64,000 bases of DNA. Source: Glutamicibacter uratoxydans. GTDB lineage: Bacteria; Actinomycetota; Actinomycetes; Actinomycetales; Micrococcaceae. Position numbers and translations under genes: made by a program. The notes under the pieces were generated by a model. It saw only the letters and a list, made by a program, of their open reading frames with translations. It was not told the origin of the DNA and made no database searches. This document shows positions 6,877 through 14,917 of the stretch, in pieces. How positions within the stretch are numbered: position 1 is the first letter of the stretch; each line of letters begins with the position of its first letter. The stretch is taken from contig NZ_BJNY01000010.1 of the NCBI RefSeq assembly GCF_006539925.1, positions 62,001-126,000 on the forward strand, written 5' to 3'.

Positions 6877-8568
6877 TCAGATTCCGAGATCCCTAACGAT
6901 GCCCCTGCCAGTTTCTCGTCCGCTGAATAAACACCCTCCAAGGAACGTTCCTTCTAGCGCGTTGTATCCATGCATTCCACCGCCGCCGAACCCGCTGGCC
7001 TCTCCCGCAGCGTAGAGGCCTGTCAAAGCAGTACCGTCAGATTTCAGCGCGCGGCCCGATAGGTCTGTCTGTATTCCTCCCAATGATTTTCTCGTCAAGG
7101 TATGCAGCTTGACTGCAATTAGAGGGCCGCTCTTGCCGTCAAGTATCGGACGCGGTGAGACGACGCGCATCAGTCGATCCCCGATATACCGACGGGCGTT
7201 GCGAATGCTTTGGATCTGCGCGTCCTTCGAAAATGGGTTCGCCACCTGACGATCTCGAGCTTCGATCTGTTCGCGTAGTTCTTTCGAATCAATGAATGCT
7301 TCAGGAGCTGAAGCGTTCATTTTCTCCGTGAGTTCTTCGAGCGTGTCAGCGGTGAGAAAGTCCTCTCCGTATTTCAAGAAATCAGACACGGGCTTTGGTG
7401 CGCCGCTGCCGAAAATTCGGTCCTTGATCACTGCCTGTTTATTGCGTTCAGTTATGTCCGGGTTTTGTTCTGACCCGGAGAGCGCAAACTCTTTTTCGAT
7501 GATTCTCTGGTTCAAGACGAACCATGAGTGATCAAACTGGCTTGCTTTCGGACCTGTTCGCAGTATTTTCAATGTTCCGATGGTGTCGTGGCCAGGTATT
7601 CCTGGAGCTGGAAGCCTTTTGCCTTGGGCATCGATCCACAGGGAACTTGGGCCTGGAAGGATTCTGATCCCATGTCCCGGCCAAATAGGATCCCAATTGT
7701 GCACACCTTCTGTGTAATGCCACATGCGGTCGCGATTCACTAGGCGAGCACCAGCTCGTTCGGCGATATCCAGACCACTGCCATCAACATAGGCAGGGAC
7801 TCCAGTAAGCATTCGCTTCGGCGGATTTCCAAGTCGTTCGGGCCAGAATTTTCGAACAAGTTCATGGTTTCCGCCGATGCCTCCGGTAGTGATCAATGTG
7901 GCCTCGGCTTTGACCTCGAACTCGCCGATAACACGACGAGACGAGGCCACTCCACGTGGACTAGCATCAGCGACAAGGGCTTGACCACGACATCCAATGA
8001 CTTGGCCTGCATCTACAAGCAAGCTGGTCACCTTGCAACGGTTGAGAAAGTGCAGCTTTCCTGCCAATTGTGCCTGCACTGCGTGACGGACAAATGGCTC
8101 GGATACCCCAGTCCCAGTACCCCAACAAATATGGAATCTTGGCACAGAGTTGCCGTGGCCCTGTGCACGGCCGTCGCCTCGTTCAGCCCAACCGACGACA
8201 GGGGTCAGTTCGATTCCGTGATCCGCAATCCACGTACGTTTTTCACCAGCAGCAAATTCGACGTATTTTTGGGCCCACTGATAAGCCCATGAGTCCTGAT
8301 CATCCATGCGGTTGAATTGTGCGCTGCCAAGCCAATCAGACCATGCAAGGTCGAATGAGTCCCGCACGCCAAGGTGTCGCTGCTCGGGAGAATCGACCAA
8401 GAATAGACCCCCAAAGGACCAGTGCGCTTGGCCGCCCCAGTTTTGTGAGTTTTCTTGATCGACGACAATTACCTTCAAGCCGACAGAAGTCATCTCTGCG
8501 GCAGCCACCAGCCCGGAGAGGCCTGCACCAATGACGATCACATCGGCCTGAAACTTTTGAATTTCCAC
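6877..8568 (-). CDS. FAD-binding dehydrogenase (COG3573 / ketosteroid-dehydrogenase-like flavoprotein)
   Basis: Flavoprotein of about 563 residues. The N-terminal Rossmann motif VIVIGAGLSGLVAAAE binds FAD. The C-terminus has the second FAD contact LYAAGEASGFGGGGMHGYNA, typical of the fumarate reductase/3-ketosteroid dehydrogenase superfamily and especially of the group annotated only as FAD-binding dehydrogenase. There is no signal peptide or heme motif. The GTG at 8568 is preferred to the ATG at 8754 because the FAD motif starts ten residues later and GGGAG lies upstream. It is divergent from an MFS transporter gene, which may move its substrate. Substrate unknown. Confidence 0.85.
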   Translation of the reverse strand: MEIQKFQADVIVIGAGLSGLVAAAEMTSVGLKVIVVDQENSQNWGGQAHWSFGGLFLVDSPEQRHLGVRDSFDLAWSDWLGSAQFNRMDDQDSWAYQWAQKYVEFAAGEKRTWIADHGIELTPVVGWAERGDGRAQGHGNSVPRFHICWGTGTGVSEPFVRHAVQAQLAGKLHFLNRCKVTSLLVDAGQVIGCRGQALVADASPRGVASSRRVIGEFEVKAEATLITTGGIGGNHELVRKFWPERLGNPPKRMLTGVPAYVDGSGLDIAERAGARLVNRDRMWHYTEGVHNWDPIWPGHGIRILPGPSSLWIDAQGKRLPAPGIPGHDTIGTLKILRTGPKASQFDHSWFVLNQRIIEKEFALSGSEQNPDITERNKQAVIKDRIFGSGAPKPVSDFLKYGEDFLTADTLEELTEKMNASAPEAFIDSKELREQIEARDRQVANPFSKDAQIQSIRNARRYIGDRLMRVVSPRPILDGKSGPLIAVKLHTLTRKSLGGIQTDLSGRALKSDGTALTGLYAAGEASGFGGGGMHGYNALEGTFLGGCLFSGRETGRGIVRDLGI

Positions 8569-8857
8569 TGTCAGCTCCCGAGAGTCACTGTGCCCTGATG
8601 ACCTGAGACTACGACGAACTTGAGCGAACTGCCAGTGACAGCTGTATTGACTAGGAAACAATTCAATGAACAGTAACAGATGTCCGGACACACATACTGT
8701 CCGACTATAAACGGAGGGAAATTTCACAGTTATGAATACGCTGAGCACCACCATCGAAGTGAAACTTAAAACGCCCCCTCGTCTGCCACATCACTAGGAT
8801 TTCCGCAAGGTTGGGATAAACTGAATCCGAATTACTAATCGAAAGGCGAAGGCGTAA

Positions 8858-10075
8858 ATGGCTCAAGCGGTTAGCAGCATTGCGCGAGTGAGCATAAGTG
8901 AGAAGCAGAGCCTCAACCTTATATTCTTCATTGCAGGTCTTTCCTTTGCCTCATGGGCAGGGCGGCTATCTGTCATTGATGCAGTATTCAACTTCTCTGG
9001 GATTGCACTAGGCGCTTTCCTGCTCTGCATGACTACCGGAACGCTGCTCGGGATTGGTCTCATTCCAGCCATCAGCCGCAAGTTGAATACGAAGAAATTA
9101 CTTCTTTACTTGCCACTTCTACTTTCAATTTGTCTCATTTCCCTTGGTTTCGCAATTTCTGTCACAAGAGAACCAAGCATCGCCTTTGTTATTTTATTCA
9201 TTAATGGATTATTCTTTGGTTGCCTTGACATCATGATGAACGTCAGTGGTGCTCGTGTTGAAAGACACTTGAATCGAAGCATAATGCCTATATTTCACGG
9301 ATTCTTTAGCCTGGGAACATTAGCCGGCGCGGGCATTGCCACAGCCACCATCGGGTTCCACATGCTGACTATTTGGCATTTCTCCATTGTTGCCCTGATC
9401 ATCGTTTCCCTCACCGCACTTTCCCAGTTCGGCCTCCAAGGTTGGGAAAACGAGAATTACCGCAAGAACAGTCAGGAATCCCCCCAAACGTCAGGTTCCA
9501 ACCATCAGAAACTTGGAGCCTTGCTGCTCATCGGCCTCATGGTAGCTGGGCTGAGCTTTGCCGAGGGATCAGCGAACGACTGGATTACTGTTGCCTCCGT
9601 GGACGGCCACGGCTTGAATCACGAAGCTGGAGCTTTCATGTTCACGCTTTTCGTGGCGGCAATGACCGCTGGGCGCTTTGCTGGCGGTCGAATGATTGAT
9701 GCCATGGGTCCACAGCGCACACTCATGATCATGGGATCCATCGGGCTGATCGGGTTGTGCCTGTTTATTCTCGGCGACGGAGCACTGGCACTCGGGTTGT
9801 CTGCCGTCATGTGGGGCCTTGGAAGCTCGCTTGGCTTCCCGGTTGGGATGACAATTGCAGCATCCCAAAGCAGCCGCCTTGGACCAAATTCGGTCAGCAT
9901 CATCAGCGCTTTTGGCTACGGCGCGATGCTCGCGGGGCCTCCATTAATTGGATTCATGGTCGACCACATCGGCTTGCCCAACGCCCTCTGGCTGGCCGCA
10001 GGAATTATGGGATTGTCGCTATTACTGACGCCAAAGGCAGCACGTTACAGCCCAAGGGCTCCTCAGCAAATCTAA
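8858..10075 (+). CDS. MFS transporter (YbjJ/fucose-permease-like)
   Basis: Integral membrane protein of 405 residues with about 12 hydrophobic segments. The N-terminus (FIAGLSFASWAGRLSVI) and the segment CLDIMMNVSGARVERHLNR resemble the YbjJ/FucP-like branch of the major facilitator superfamily. A central loop (about residues 195-212) divides the halves. The first 500 bp use noticeably AT-richer codons (TTA, ATT, ATA) than neighbouring genes, a sign of acquisition. The stop overlaps that of the converging Lrp gene by two or three bases. Substrate not predictable. Confidence 0.85.
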   Translation: MAQAVSSIARVSISEKQSLNLIFFIAGLSFASWAGRLSVIDAVFNFSGIALGAFLLCMTTGTLLGIGLIPAISRKLNTKKLLLYLPLLLSICLISLGFAISVTREPSIAFVILFINGLFFGCLDIMMNVSGARVERHLNRSIMPIFHGFFSLGTLAGAGIATATIGFHMLTIWHFSIVALIIVSLTALSQFGLQGWENENYRKNSQESPQTSGSNHQKLGALLLIGLMVAGLSFAEGSANDWITVASVDGHGLNHEAGAFMFTLFVAAMTAGRFAGGRMIDAMGPQRTLMIMGSIGLIGLCLFILGDGALALGLSAVMWGLGSSLGFPVGMTIAASQSSRLGPNSVSIISAFGYGAMLAGPPLIGFMVDHIGLPNALWLAAGIMGLSLLLTPKAARYSPRAPQQI

Positions 10076-10518
10076 ACCGGCAAAACCGCCTGCCCCTTGA
10101 TATTTCTCATCACGATCGTGCTCGTGAGCTTCTCCACCGCCGGCAAGCCAACGAGCACTTCATCGTAAACGAGCTGATAGTGAGCCAAATCTTTGGCATA
10201 GACTCGCAAAAGAAAATCCGGCTCGCCAAAAAGCCTCTGAGCTTCCACGATCAGCTCCTCAGCTTCGACAGCTGATTCAAATTCTTTGAGATGAGCCCTG
10301 TCGCGCAATGTCACGAAGACCAACGCTTCAAAACCCAGCCCTACCCGGTCCGGATTAACAACCGCCTGATAACCAGCAATCACTCCCGACCGCTCTAACT
10401 CGCGAATGCGTCGATGGCAGGGCGCCACCGACAGCCCAACCTTTTCAGCTAATGCAGTGGCGCTCATTCGCCCATCGAGCTGAAGTTCTGCCAAGATCGC
10501 ACGATCAAGATCATCCAT
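10072..10518 (-). CDS. Lrp/AsnC family transcriptional regulator
   Basis: Regulator of 148 residues. An N-terminal helix-turn-helix (MDDLDRAILAELQLDGRMSA, then ALAEKVGLSVAPCHRRIREL) is followed by a RAM ligand-binding domain (about residues 65-140, GEPDFLLRVYAKDLAHY). The ATG at 10518 is chosen over 10614 because the HTH begins immediately after it. It is divergent from a LysE exporter gene with 161 bp between the starts. An Lrp-type regulator next to a LysE/RhtB exporter is a common amino-acid-sensing pair, so it probably controls that exporter and itself. Confidence 0.9.
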   Translation of the reverse strand: MDDLDRAILAELQLDGRMSATALAEKVGLSVAPCHRRIRELERSGVIAGYQAVVNPDRVGLGFEALVFVTLRDRAHLKEFESAVEAEELIVEAQRLFGEPDFLLRVYAKDLAHYQLVYDEVLVGLPAVEKLTSTIVMRNIKGQAVLPV

Positions 10519-10679
10519 AATGCCATGATACAGCGCAAAGATTTTGCGCACTATCGGCTCAAATGGGATTTTTATTGCGGAATCTGATACTAACCCGAGA
10601 AATTCAGCAAACACATTTCGGCTGTTTTTTCATAGTCTTGAGTTCAGAAATTCTCTCAACAGCAGGAGTCAGAGCGCAG

Positions 10680-11405
10680 ATGGAACTTGCACAGATCGCA
10701 ACTTTCTTGGTTGTGTCAACCACTTTGGCTTGCACCCCGGGTGCAGACTGGGCATACATCATCTCCTCCGTCCTCAAAAAGGAACGCTACGCTCCTGCGG
10801 TTTGGGGACTCTTGTCTGGATACCTTGTGCATACGCTGTTGCTCGTCTGCGGCATAGCCGCGCTCGTCGCCAGCTCGCCAATCTTGCTAACCTGGCTGAC
10901 AACAGCAGGGGCTCTGTACTTGCTGTGGCTGGGAATCAGCACCATTCGCGGCTGGAAATCCGCGGTCTTCTACAACCAGGACTCCGCAGGCTTGGACATC
11001 AGCACGAACTCTAAAGATCCAGTATCGATGGAGGCCCCGACAGCGTACACCGCAACTAGCACGATGACGCTGGCTCCAGCAACAAAAACTGCGGAATCAC
11101 CACGCGCCAAATTCCTCAAGGGTTTGCTCACCAGTGGAACCAACCCCAAGGCCTTGTTGCTTTATGTTGCACTCATTCCGCAATTCCTGAACGACAGCAG
11201 CCCGGTTCCAATGGCTCTCCAAACCACAATCTTTGGGCTCGGTCATTTCCTCGTATCGATACTCGTATACTTCGCTGTCGCCAAGGCAGCGCAGCTGCTG
11301 CTTAGTTCGCGGCCGACCGCAGCGCGGATCGTCACGCTCTGCTCGGGCATCATCATGATTGCCATCTCTGCCTTGCTACTTTGCGAACAATTCGTTGTTG
11401 TATAG
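10680..11405 (+). CDS. LysE/RhtB family amino acid exporter with enlarged central loop
   Basis: Membrane protein of 241 residues with six predicted hydrophobic segments. The LysE-family start ATFLVVSTTLACTPGADWAY carries the conserved TPGP-like motif, followed by GALYLLWLGISTIRG. Most family members have about 205 residues. The extra length is a Ser/Thr/Ala-rich hydrophilic loop at about residues 100-145, between transmembrane segments 3 and 4. The later half is typical (GLLTSGTNPKALLLYVALIPQ). The ATG at 10680 has a GGAG upstream. It probably exports an amino acid or analogue under the divergent Lrp-type regulator. Confidence 0.87.
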   Translation: MELAQIATFLVVSTTLACTPGADWAYIISSVLKKERYAPAVWGLLSGYLVHTLLLVCGIAALVASSPILLTWLTTAGALYLLWLGISTIRGWKSAVFYNQDSAGLDISTNSKDPVSMEAPTAYTATSTMTLAPATKTAESPRAKFLKGLLTSGTNPKALLLYVALIPQFLNDSSPVPMALQTTIFGLGHFLVSILVYFAVAKAAQLLLSSRPTAARIVTLCSGIIMIAISALLLCEQFVVV

Positions 11406-11412
11406 ACAGTTA

Positions 11413-11449
11413 CTTGAACAGTGATCAAGAAAATTGAACAGTGATCAAG
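11413..11449 (+). promoter_or_regulatory. Tandem operator-like palindromes upstream of the biotin transporter operon
   Basis: The 16-mer TTGAACAGTGATCAAG occurs twice (11414-11429 and 11434-11449), exactly 20 bp apart. Each is a palindrome of the form TTGA-N8-TCAA. The first copy is extended by one base pair (C before and G at the end: CTTGA-N7-TCAAG). As I recall it, the BioQ (TetR-type biotin repressor) motif of corynebacteria and mycobacteria begins TGAAC-N3, which these copies share. BioQ assignment is an inference; the repeat itself is plain. It lies about 100 bp before bioM. Confidence 0.65.
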
Positions 11450-11548
11450 TATGCTCTTTAGCAGTGGAACAACCACTACTATCGACACCGGCCGAAGCTA
11501 ACGTAGAAGCAGAATCTTCGGCACGCATAAGAGGATCGCAGAAACGCC

Positions 11549-12238
11549 GTGAACCTACCCCAGATTCGACTTGAGAACGTCACCGTCACTGTAGAAAACA
11601 GAGACGTCCTCAAGAATGTATCCCTGACGCTCGATGAACGCCGCATTGGCATCATCGGCGCCAACGGTGCTGGAAAGAGCACGCTGTCACGGCTGATCAA
11701 CGGACTTGTCTTGCCTACCCAGGGCGCCGTCTACGTTGACGGTTTGAATACGGCAAAGCATGCGAAGAAAATTCGCAGGGACGTCGGCTTTGTTTTCCAG
11801 AATCCTGCAAATCAAATCATCATGCCACTTGTGGCAGACGACATTGCCTTCGGACTTAAAAATATGGGTCTGGGCGCCAAGGAACGAGATGCTCGCGTGC
11901 AGCAGACTTTGGCTCAGCTGAATATCGCCCACCTTGCCGATCGCGAAAGCCACACGCTATCCGGCGGCGAGCAGCAGATGGTCGCCCTAGCAGCGGTCAT
12001 CGCCATGCAACCACGAACCATTGTGTTTGATGAACCAACAACCATGCTCGACTTGCGCAACCGATTGGGCTTCCAACGAGAAGTGGCAAGACTCCCCCAG
12101 CGCGCCATCGTCGTCACCCATGATCTCGAAATTCTTGAAGATTTCGATCGAGTCTTAGTGGTTACCGACGGCCAGGTGGCATTCGACGGCCCGGCAGATC
12201 CAGCAATTGCGCACTACACGCAGTGGAGCCGAGCATGA
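11549..12238 (+). CDS. bioM: Biotin ECF transporter ATPase BioM (EcfA-type)
   Basis: Cytosolic ABC ATPase of 229 residues that powers biotin uptake with BioN and BioY. Walker A is GANGAGKST (about residues 36-44), the Q-loop VFQNPANQ is the form typical of ECF transporters, the signature is LSGGEQQMVALA, Walker B is TIVFDEPTTMLD, and the switch His is in VVTHDLEI. Only one ATPase is present, as in group I dedicated BioMNY systems. GTG start at 11549. The stop overlaps the bioN start (ATGA at 12235-12238). Confidence 0.92.
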   Translation: MNLPQIRLENVTVTVENRDVLKNVSLTLDERRIGIIGANGAGKSTLSRLINGLVLPTQGAVYVDGLNTAKHAKKIRRDVGFVFQNPANQIIMPLVADDIAFGLKNMGLGAKERDARVQQTLAQLNIAHLADRESHTLSGGEQQMVALAAVIAMQPRTIVFDEPTTMLDLRNRLGFQREVARLPQRAIVVTHDLEILEDFDRVLVVTDGQVAFDGPADPAIAHYTQWSRA

Positions 12239-12843
12239 TCGCCGCAAAAAATACTTCATGGTTGTCCCGAGTCCCCGCGAGCTGGAAATTCGGCAGCCTG
12301 CTGGTCATCAGCATCGCCTTGTATCTCATCAGCTCGTGGCCCGTCCTATTGGTCCTCTTGGCAGCCAGCATCGCCATTCTGGCCACGGCGCGTGTCCGCC
12401 TCTCGCAACTGCGCGGACCACTGACTGCCTTGTCGATCATCCTGGCAATCGTCTTTATTGCACTGGGTTTGCAGACGAGCTGGCTGAATGCTGCGGTGTC
12501 GGTCACCAGACTCTTCACGCTGTGCCTCTTGGCGTATTCGGTCAGCCTCACCACTAGTTTCAATGCGATGCTCGACCTCTTCCAGCGCGTTGCCTCGCCA
12601 TTGCGGCATCTGGGAGCCAATCCTGCACAGATCGCGCTGGCATTGTCGATGGCCATCCGCTTCATCCCTGAGCTTCGGCGGGTCTATTCCGAAGTTCGAG
12701 AAGCCCAGCATGCACGGGGTTTAGGCAATAATCCCCTAGCGGTTAGCGTTCCACTCGTTATCCGAGCCCTGCGCATCGCCGACGAGACTGCCGAAGCATT
12801 GGATGCGCGAGGCTACGATTCGTCTTCCGTCCACGGCAAATGA
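12235..12843 (+). CDS. bioN: Biotin ECF transporter transmembrane protein BioN (EcfT-type)
   Basis: Membrane protein of 202 residues with four or five hydrophobic segments. It carries the two Ala-Arg-Gly motifs that define EcfT coupling helices, in AQHARGLG and ALDARGYD near the C-terminus, which contact the ATPases. ATG 12235 overlaps the bioM stop by four bases. An in-frame GTG at 12223 is possible but less likely. It links BioM to the substrate subunit BioY. Confidence 0.9.
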   Translation: MIAAKNTSWLSRVPASWKFGSLLVISIALYLISSWPVLLVLLAASIAILATARVRLSQLRGPLTALSIILAIVFIALGLQTSWLNAAVSVTRLFTLCLLAYSVSLTTSFNAMLDLFQRVASPLRHLGANPAQIALALSMAIRFIPELRRVYSEVREAQHARGLGNNPLAVSVPLVIRALRIADETAEALDARGYDSSSVHGK

Positions 12844-12891
12844 CACCACTGACTTCATCACCAAGGCAATACACCTTCTAAGGAGATCACC

Positions 12892-13473
12892 ATGACGGCA
12901 ACAACCGTTCGGCCTTCCCAGACAAAGAACACCGTCTATATCGCCATCTTCGCTGCACTGATCGCCGCGATGGGACTAGTTCCGCCAATCACCCTGGGCA
13001 TCGTGCCCGTGCCGATCACACTGCAAACGCTCGGCGTCATGCTCGCCGGTGCGGTCCTGGGACCATGGCGCGGCGCCATGGCCTCCCTGGTAGTCGTGGT
13101 TCTGTCGCTGGCAGGTCTTCCGCTGCTGGCCGGAGGCCGCGGCGGCCTGGGAGTGCTCTTCGGCCCAACCGGCGGATACCTCTTGGGCTGGGTGCTTGGT
13201 TCGCTCGTGATCGGTGCCTTGTTCAAATACTGGGTCATTCGCATTGAATCGAAGCCGGCACAAATCGCCGCAGGTTTGGTCGCGACAATTCTTGGCGGCG
13301 TCATCGTGATCTACGCCTGCGGTGTTCCATGGACCGCGATGACCACCGGTCTGGAACTCAAGACCTCCCTAGTTGGATCCTTCGCGTTCCTTCCTGGAGA
13401 CCTGCTCAAGGCGGTGGTTGCCACACTGGTAGCACTGACCGTCCACCGCAGCTACCGCGGACTGCTCAAGTAG
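12892..13473 (+). CDS. bioY: Biotin transporter substrate-binding subunit BioY
   Basis: Membrane protein of 193 residues, six hydrophobic segments, the biotin-binding S component of the ECF transporter. BioY signatures: VPITLQTLGVMLAGAVLG, the glycine-rich LLAGGRGGLGVLFGPTGGYL, and GSFAFLPGDLLKAVVATLVA. A strong AAGGAG site precedes the ATG. It is followed after four bases by a ligase gene, which suggests co-transcription of uptake and enzymatic genes. Confidence 0.95.
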   Translation: MTATTVRPSQTKNTVYIAIFAALIAAMGLVPPITLGIVPVPITLQTLGVMLAGAVLGPWRGAMASLVVVVLSLAGLPLLAGGRGGLGVLFGPTGGYLLGWVLGSLVIGALFKYWVIRIESKPAQIAAGLVATILGGVIVIYACGVPWTAMTTGLELKTSLVGSFAFLPGDLLKAVVATLVALTVHRSYRGLLK

Positions 13474-13477
13474 CACC

Positions 13478-14917
13478 ATGGACTTCGCCAGTTCTCTGGA
13501 GTTTTGGGCCCGGAGCGCACCAGAACGAATCGCTGTAGCGAACGTTCACGAGGAACTCACCTTTCTCGAACTTGCGCTCCGGGCTCAGGCTTTCTCTCAG
13601 CAGCTGCAGGATGTGGAGGAGGCGCGTGTAGGAATCTGCACCTCAGATCCAGTGACGATGGCTGTGGGATTCTTTGCTTCGGTCTTGGCTGACAAGTCTC
13701 TAGCCATTCTTGACCCCGCCTGGCCGAGTGAACTTTTTCTTCGCCTCTCACAACAGCTTGGTGTCAGATCGGTCATCTCAGAGGTACCGCTGGCAGAAGA
13801 AACAGGATCATTGATGGTCCAGCTCGACCCGCCAAAGGTCCGTCCTGACAACCCGCTACTCCCCCTGACTCAGCATCTCGCGTCGCGTGAACTGCTGGTC
13901 ATCTGCACCTCCGGATCCACTGGACTTCCAAAAGCCATCGTCAGAACCCAAGACTCTTGGCAGCAATCAATCCACGCTGGTGCTGCACTGCTTGGAGCAG
14001 TGCCTTCGGCCGTGACCATCTGCCCGGGCCCCGTCTCCCACGGCCTTAGCCTCTACGCCCTGGTGGAATCGATCGTTACCGGCGGCACCATGATCGCCAC
14101 CGGCCGGTTCAATTTGAGCAGCCTCATTGAGCTGGCGGAGCTTTACGCGTGCACCCGGCTGGTATCCGTCCCTACCATCATTGACAGAGTCTGCAGAGAG
14201 GTTCAGCATTCATCGCTCGCGTCGCTGCGCACGGTCGTCAGCGGCGGCGAACCGCTCCAGCAAGACACCGTCGACCGACTCTTCTCGCTGCCATCGGTTG
14301 AATCTTGCGTCGAATACTACGGGAGCAGTGAACACAGCCTCATTGCCTATCGACACCGTCACGCTCGGGAAGAACCCGGCAAGACCTTCAAAGGAACGCT
14401 TTTCCCCGGAGTCGAGGTCCATATCCACGACCAATCGCCCAACGCCGGATTTGGCTCGCTCTTTGTCGACAGCCCTTTTATCGCCACCGGCTACGACGCA
14501 GGCACAGCCGTGCAGATCGACCGCTGCGGTACCTCAACCGGAATCGGCGACCAGGGACGAATTTCCCACCGCGGCCAACTGGAGTTGCAAGGCCGGGGCG
14601 GATCAATGTTCAACATCCACGGCAATAACATCCACCCCAAGGAAATCACCCTCGCATTCGGCGAAATAGGGCTCCCCGGGGTGAGAGTCGATGCAGAAGT
14701 CAGGGACGGCAGAACCCTCTTGGTTGCCTACGCCGTCCTTGGCCACGCGGCGCTGGAAGAACTGGCAGACCAGCTGGCGCGTAAGCTGCCAACATATAAG
14801 ATCCCCCATGAACTGGTGCTGCTCTCCTCATGGCCGACAACTGCCAGCGGGAAGTCACTTGTCCACGGATACCGGAATTATGAAGAACTAGTCGTGAAGA
14901 GAGTGGCCTTGCGATGA
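13478..14917 (+). CDS. AMP-binding acyl-CoA ligase in the biotin operon
   Basis: Class I adenylate-forming enzyme of 479 residues that should activate a carboxylic acid with ATP and transfer it to CoA. Seen motifs: P-loop CTSGSTGLPKA (about 143-153), A5-like EYYGSSEH (279-286), A7 GIGDQGRI (356-362), A8 hinge LQGRGGSMFNIHGNNIHP (about 370-387) and the catalytic Lys459 in PTTASGKS. It is shorter than typical FadD (500-550). The start lies four bases after bioY, and the stop overlaps the thiolase start (ATGA). Its location suggests a substrate linked to biotin, for example pimelate, another biotin precursor, or biotin itself, but the specificity cannot be read from sequence. Confidence 0.88.
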   Translation: MDFASSLEFWARSAPERIAVANVHEELTFLELALRAQAFSQQLQDVEEARVGICTSDPVTMAVGFFASVLADKSLAILDPAWPSELFLRLSQQLGVRSVISEVPLAEETGSLMVQLDPPKVRPDNPLLPLTQHLASRELLVICTSGSTGLPKAIVRTQDSWQQSIHAGAALLGAVPSAVTICPGPVSHGLSLYALVESIVTGGTMIATGRFNLSSLIELAELYACTRLVSVPTIIDRVCREVQHSSLASLRTVVSGGEPLQQDTVDRLFSLPSVESCVEYYGSSEHSLIAYRHRHAREEPGKTFKGTLFPGVEVHIHDQSPNAGFGSLFVDSPFIATGYDAGTAVQIDRCGTSTGIGDQGRISHRGQLELQGRGGSMFNIHGNNIHPKEITLAFGEIGLPGVRVDAEVRDGRTLLVAYAVLGHAALEELADQLARKLPTYKIPHELVLLSSWPTTASGKSLVHGYRNYEELVVKRVALR

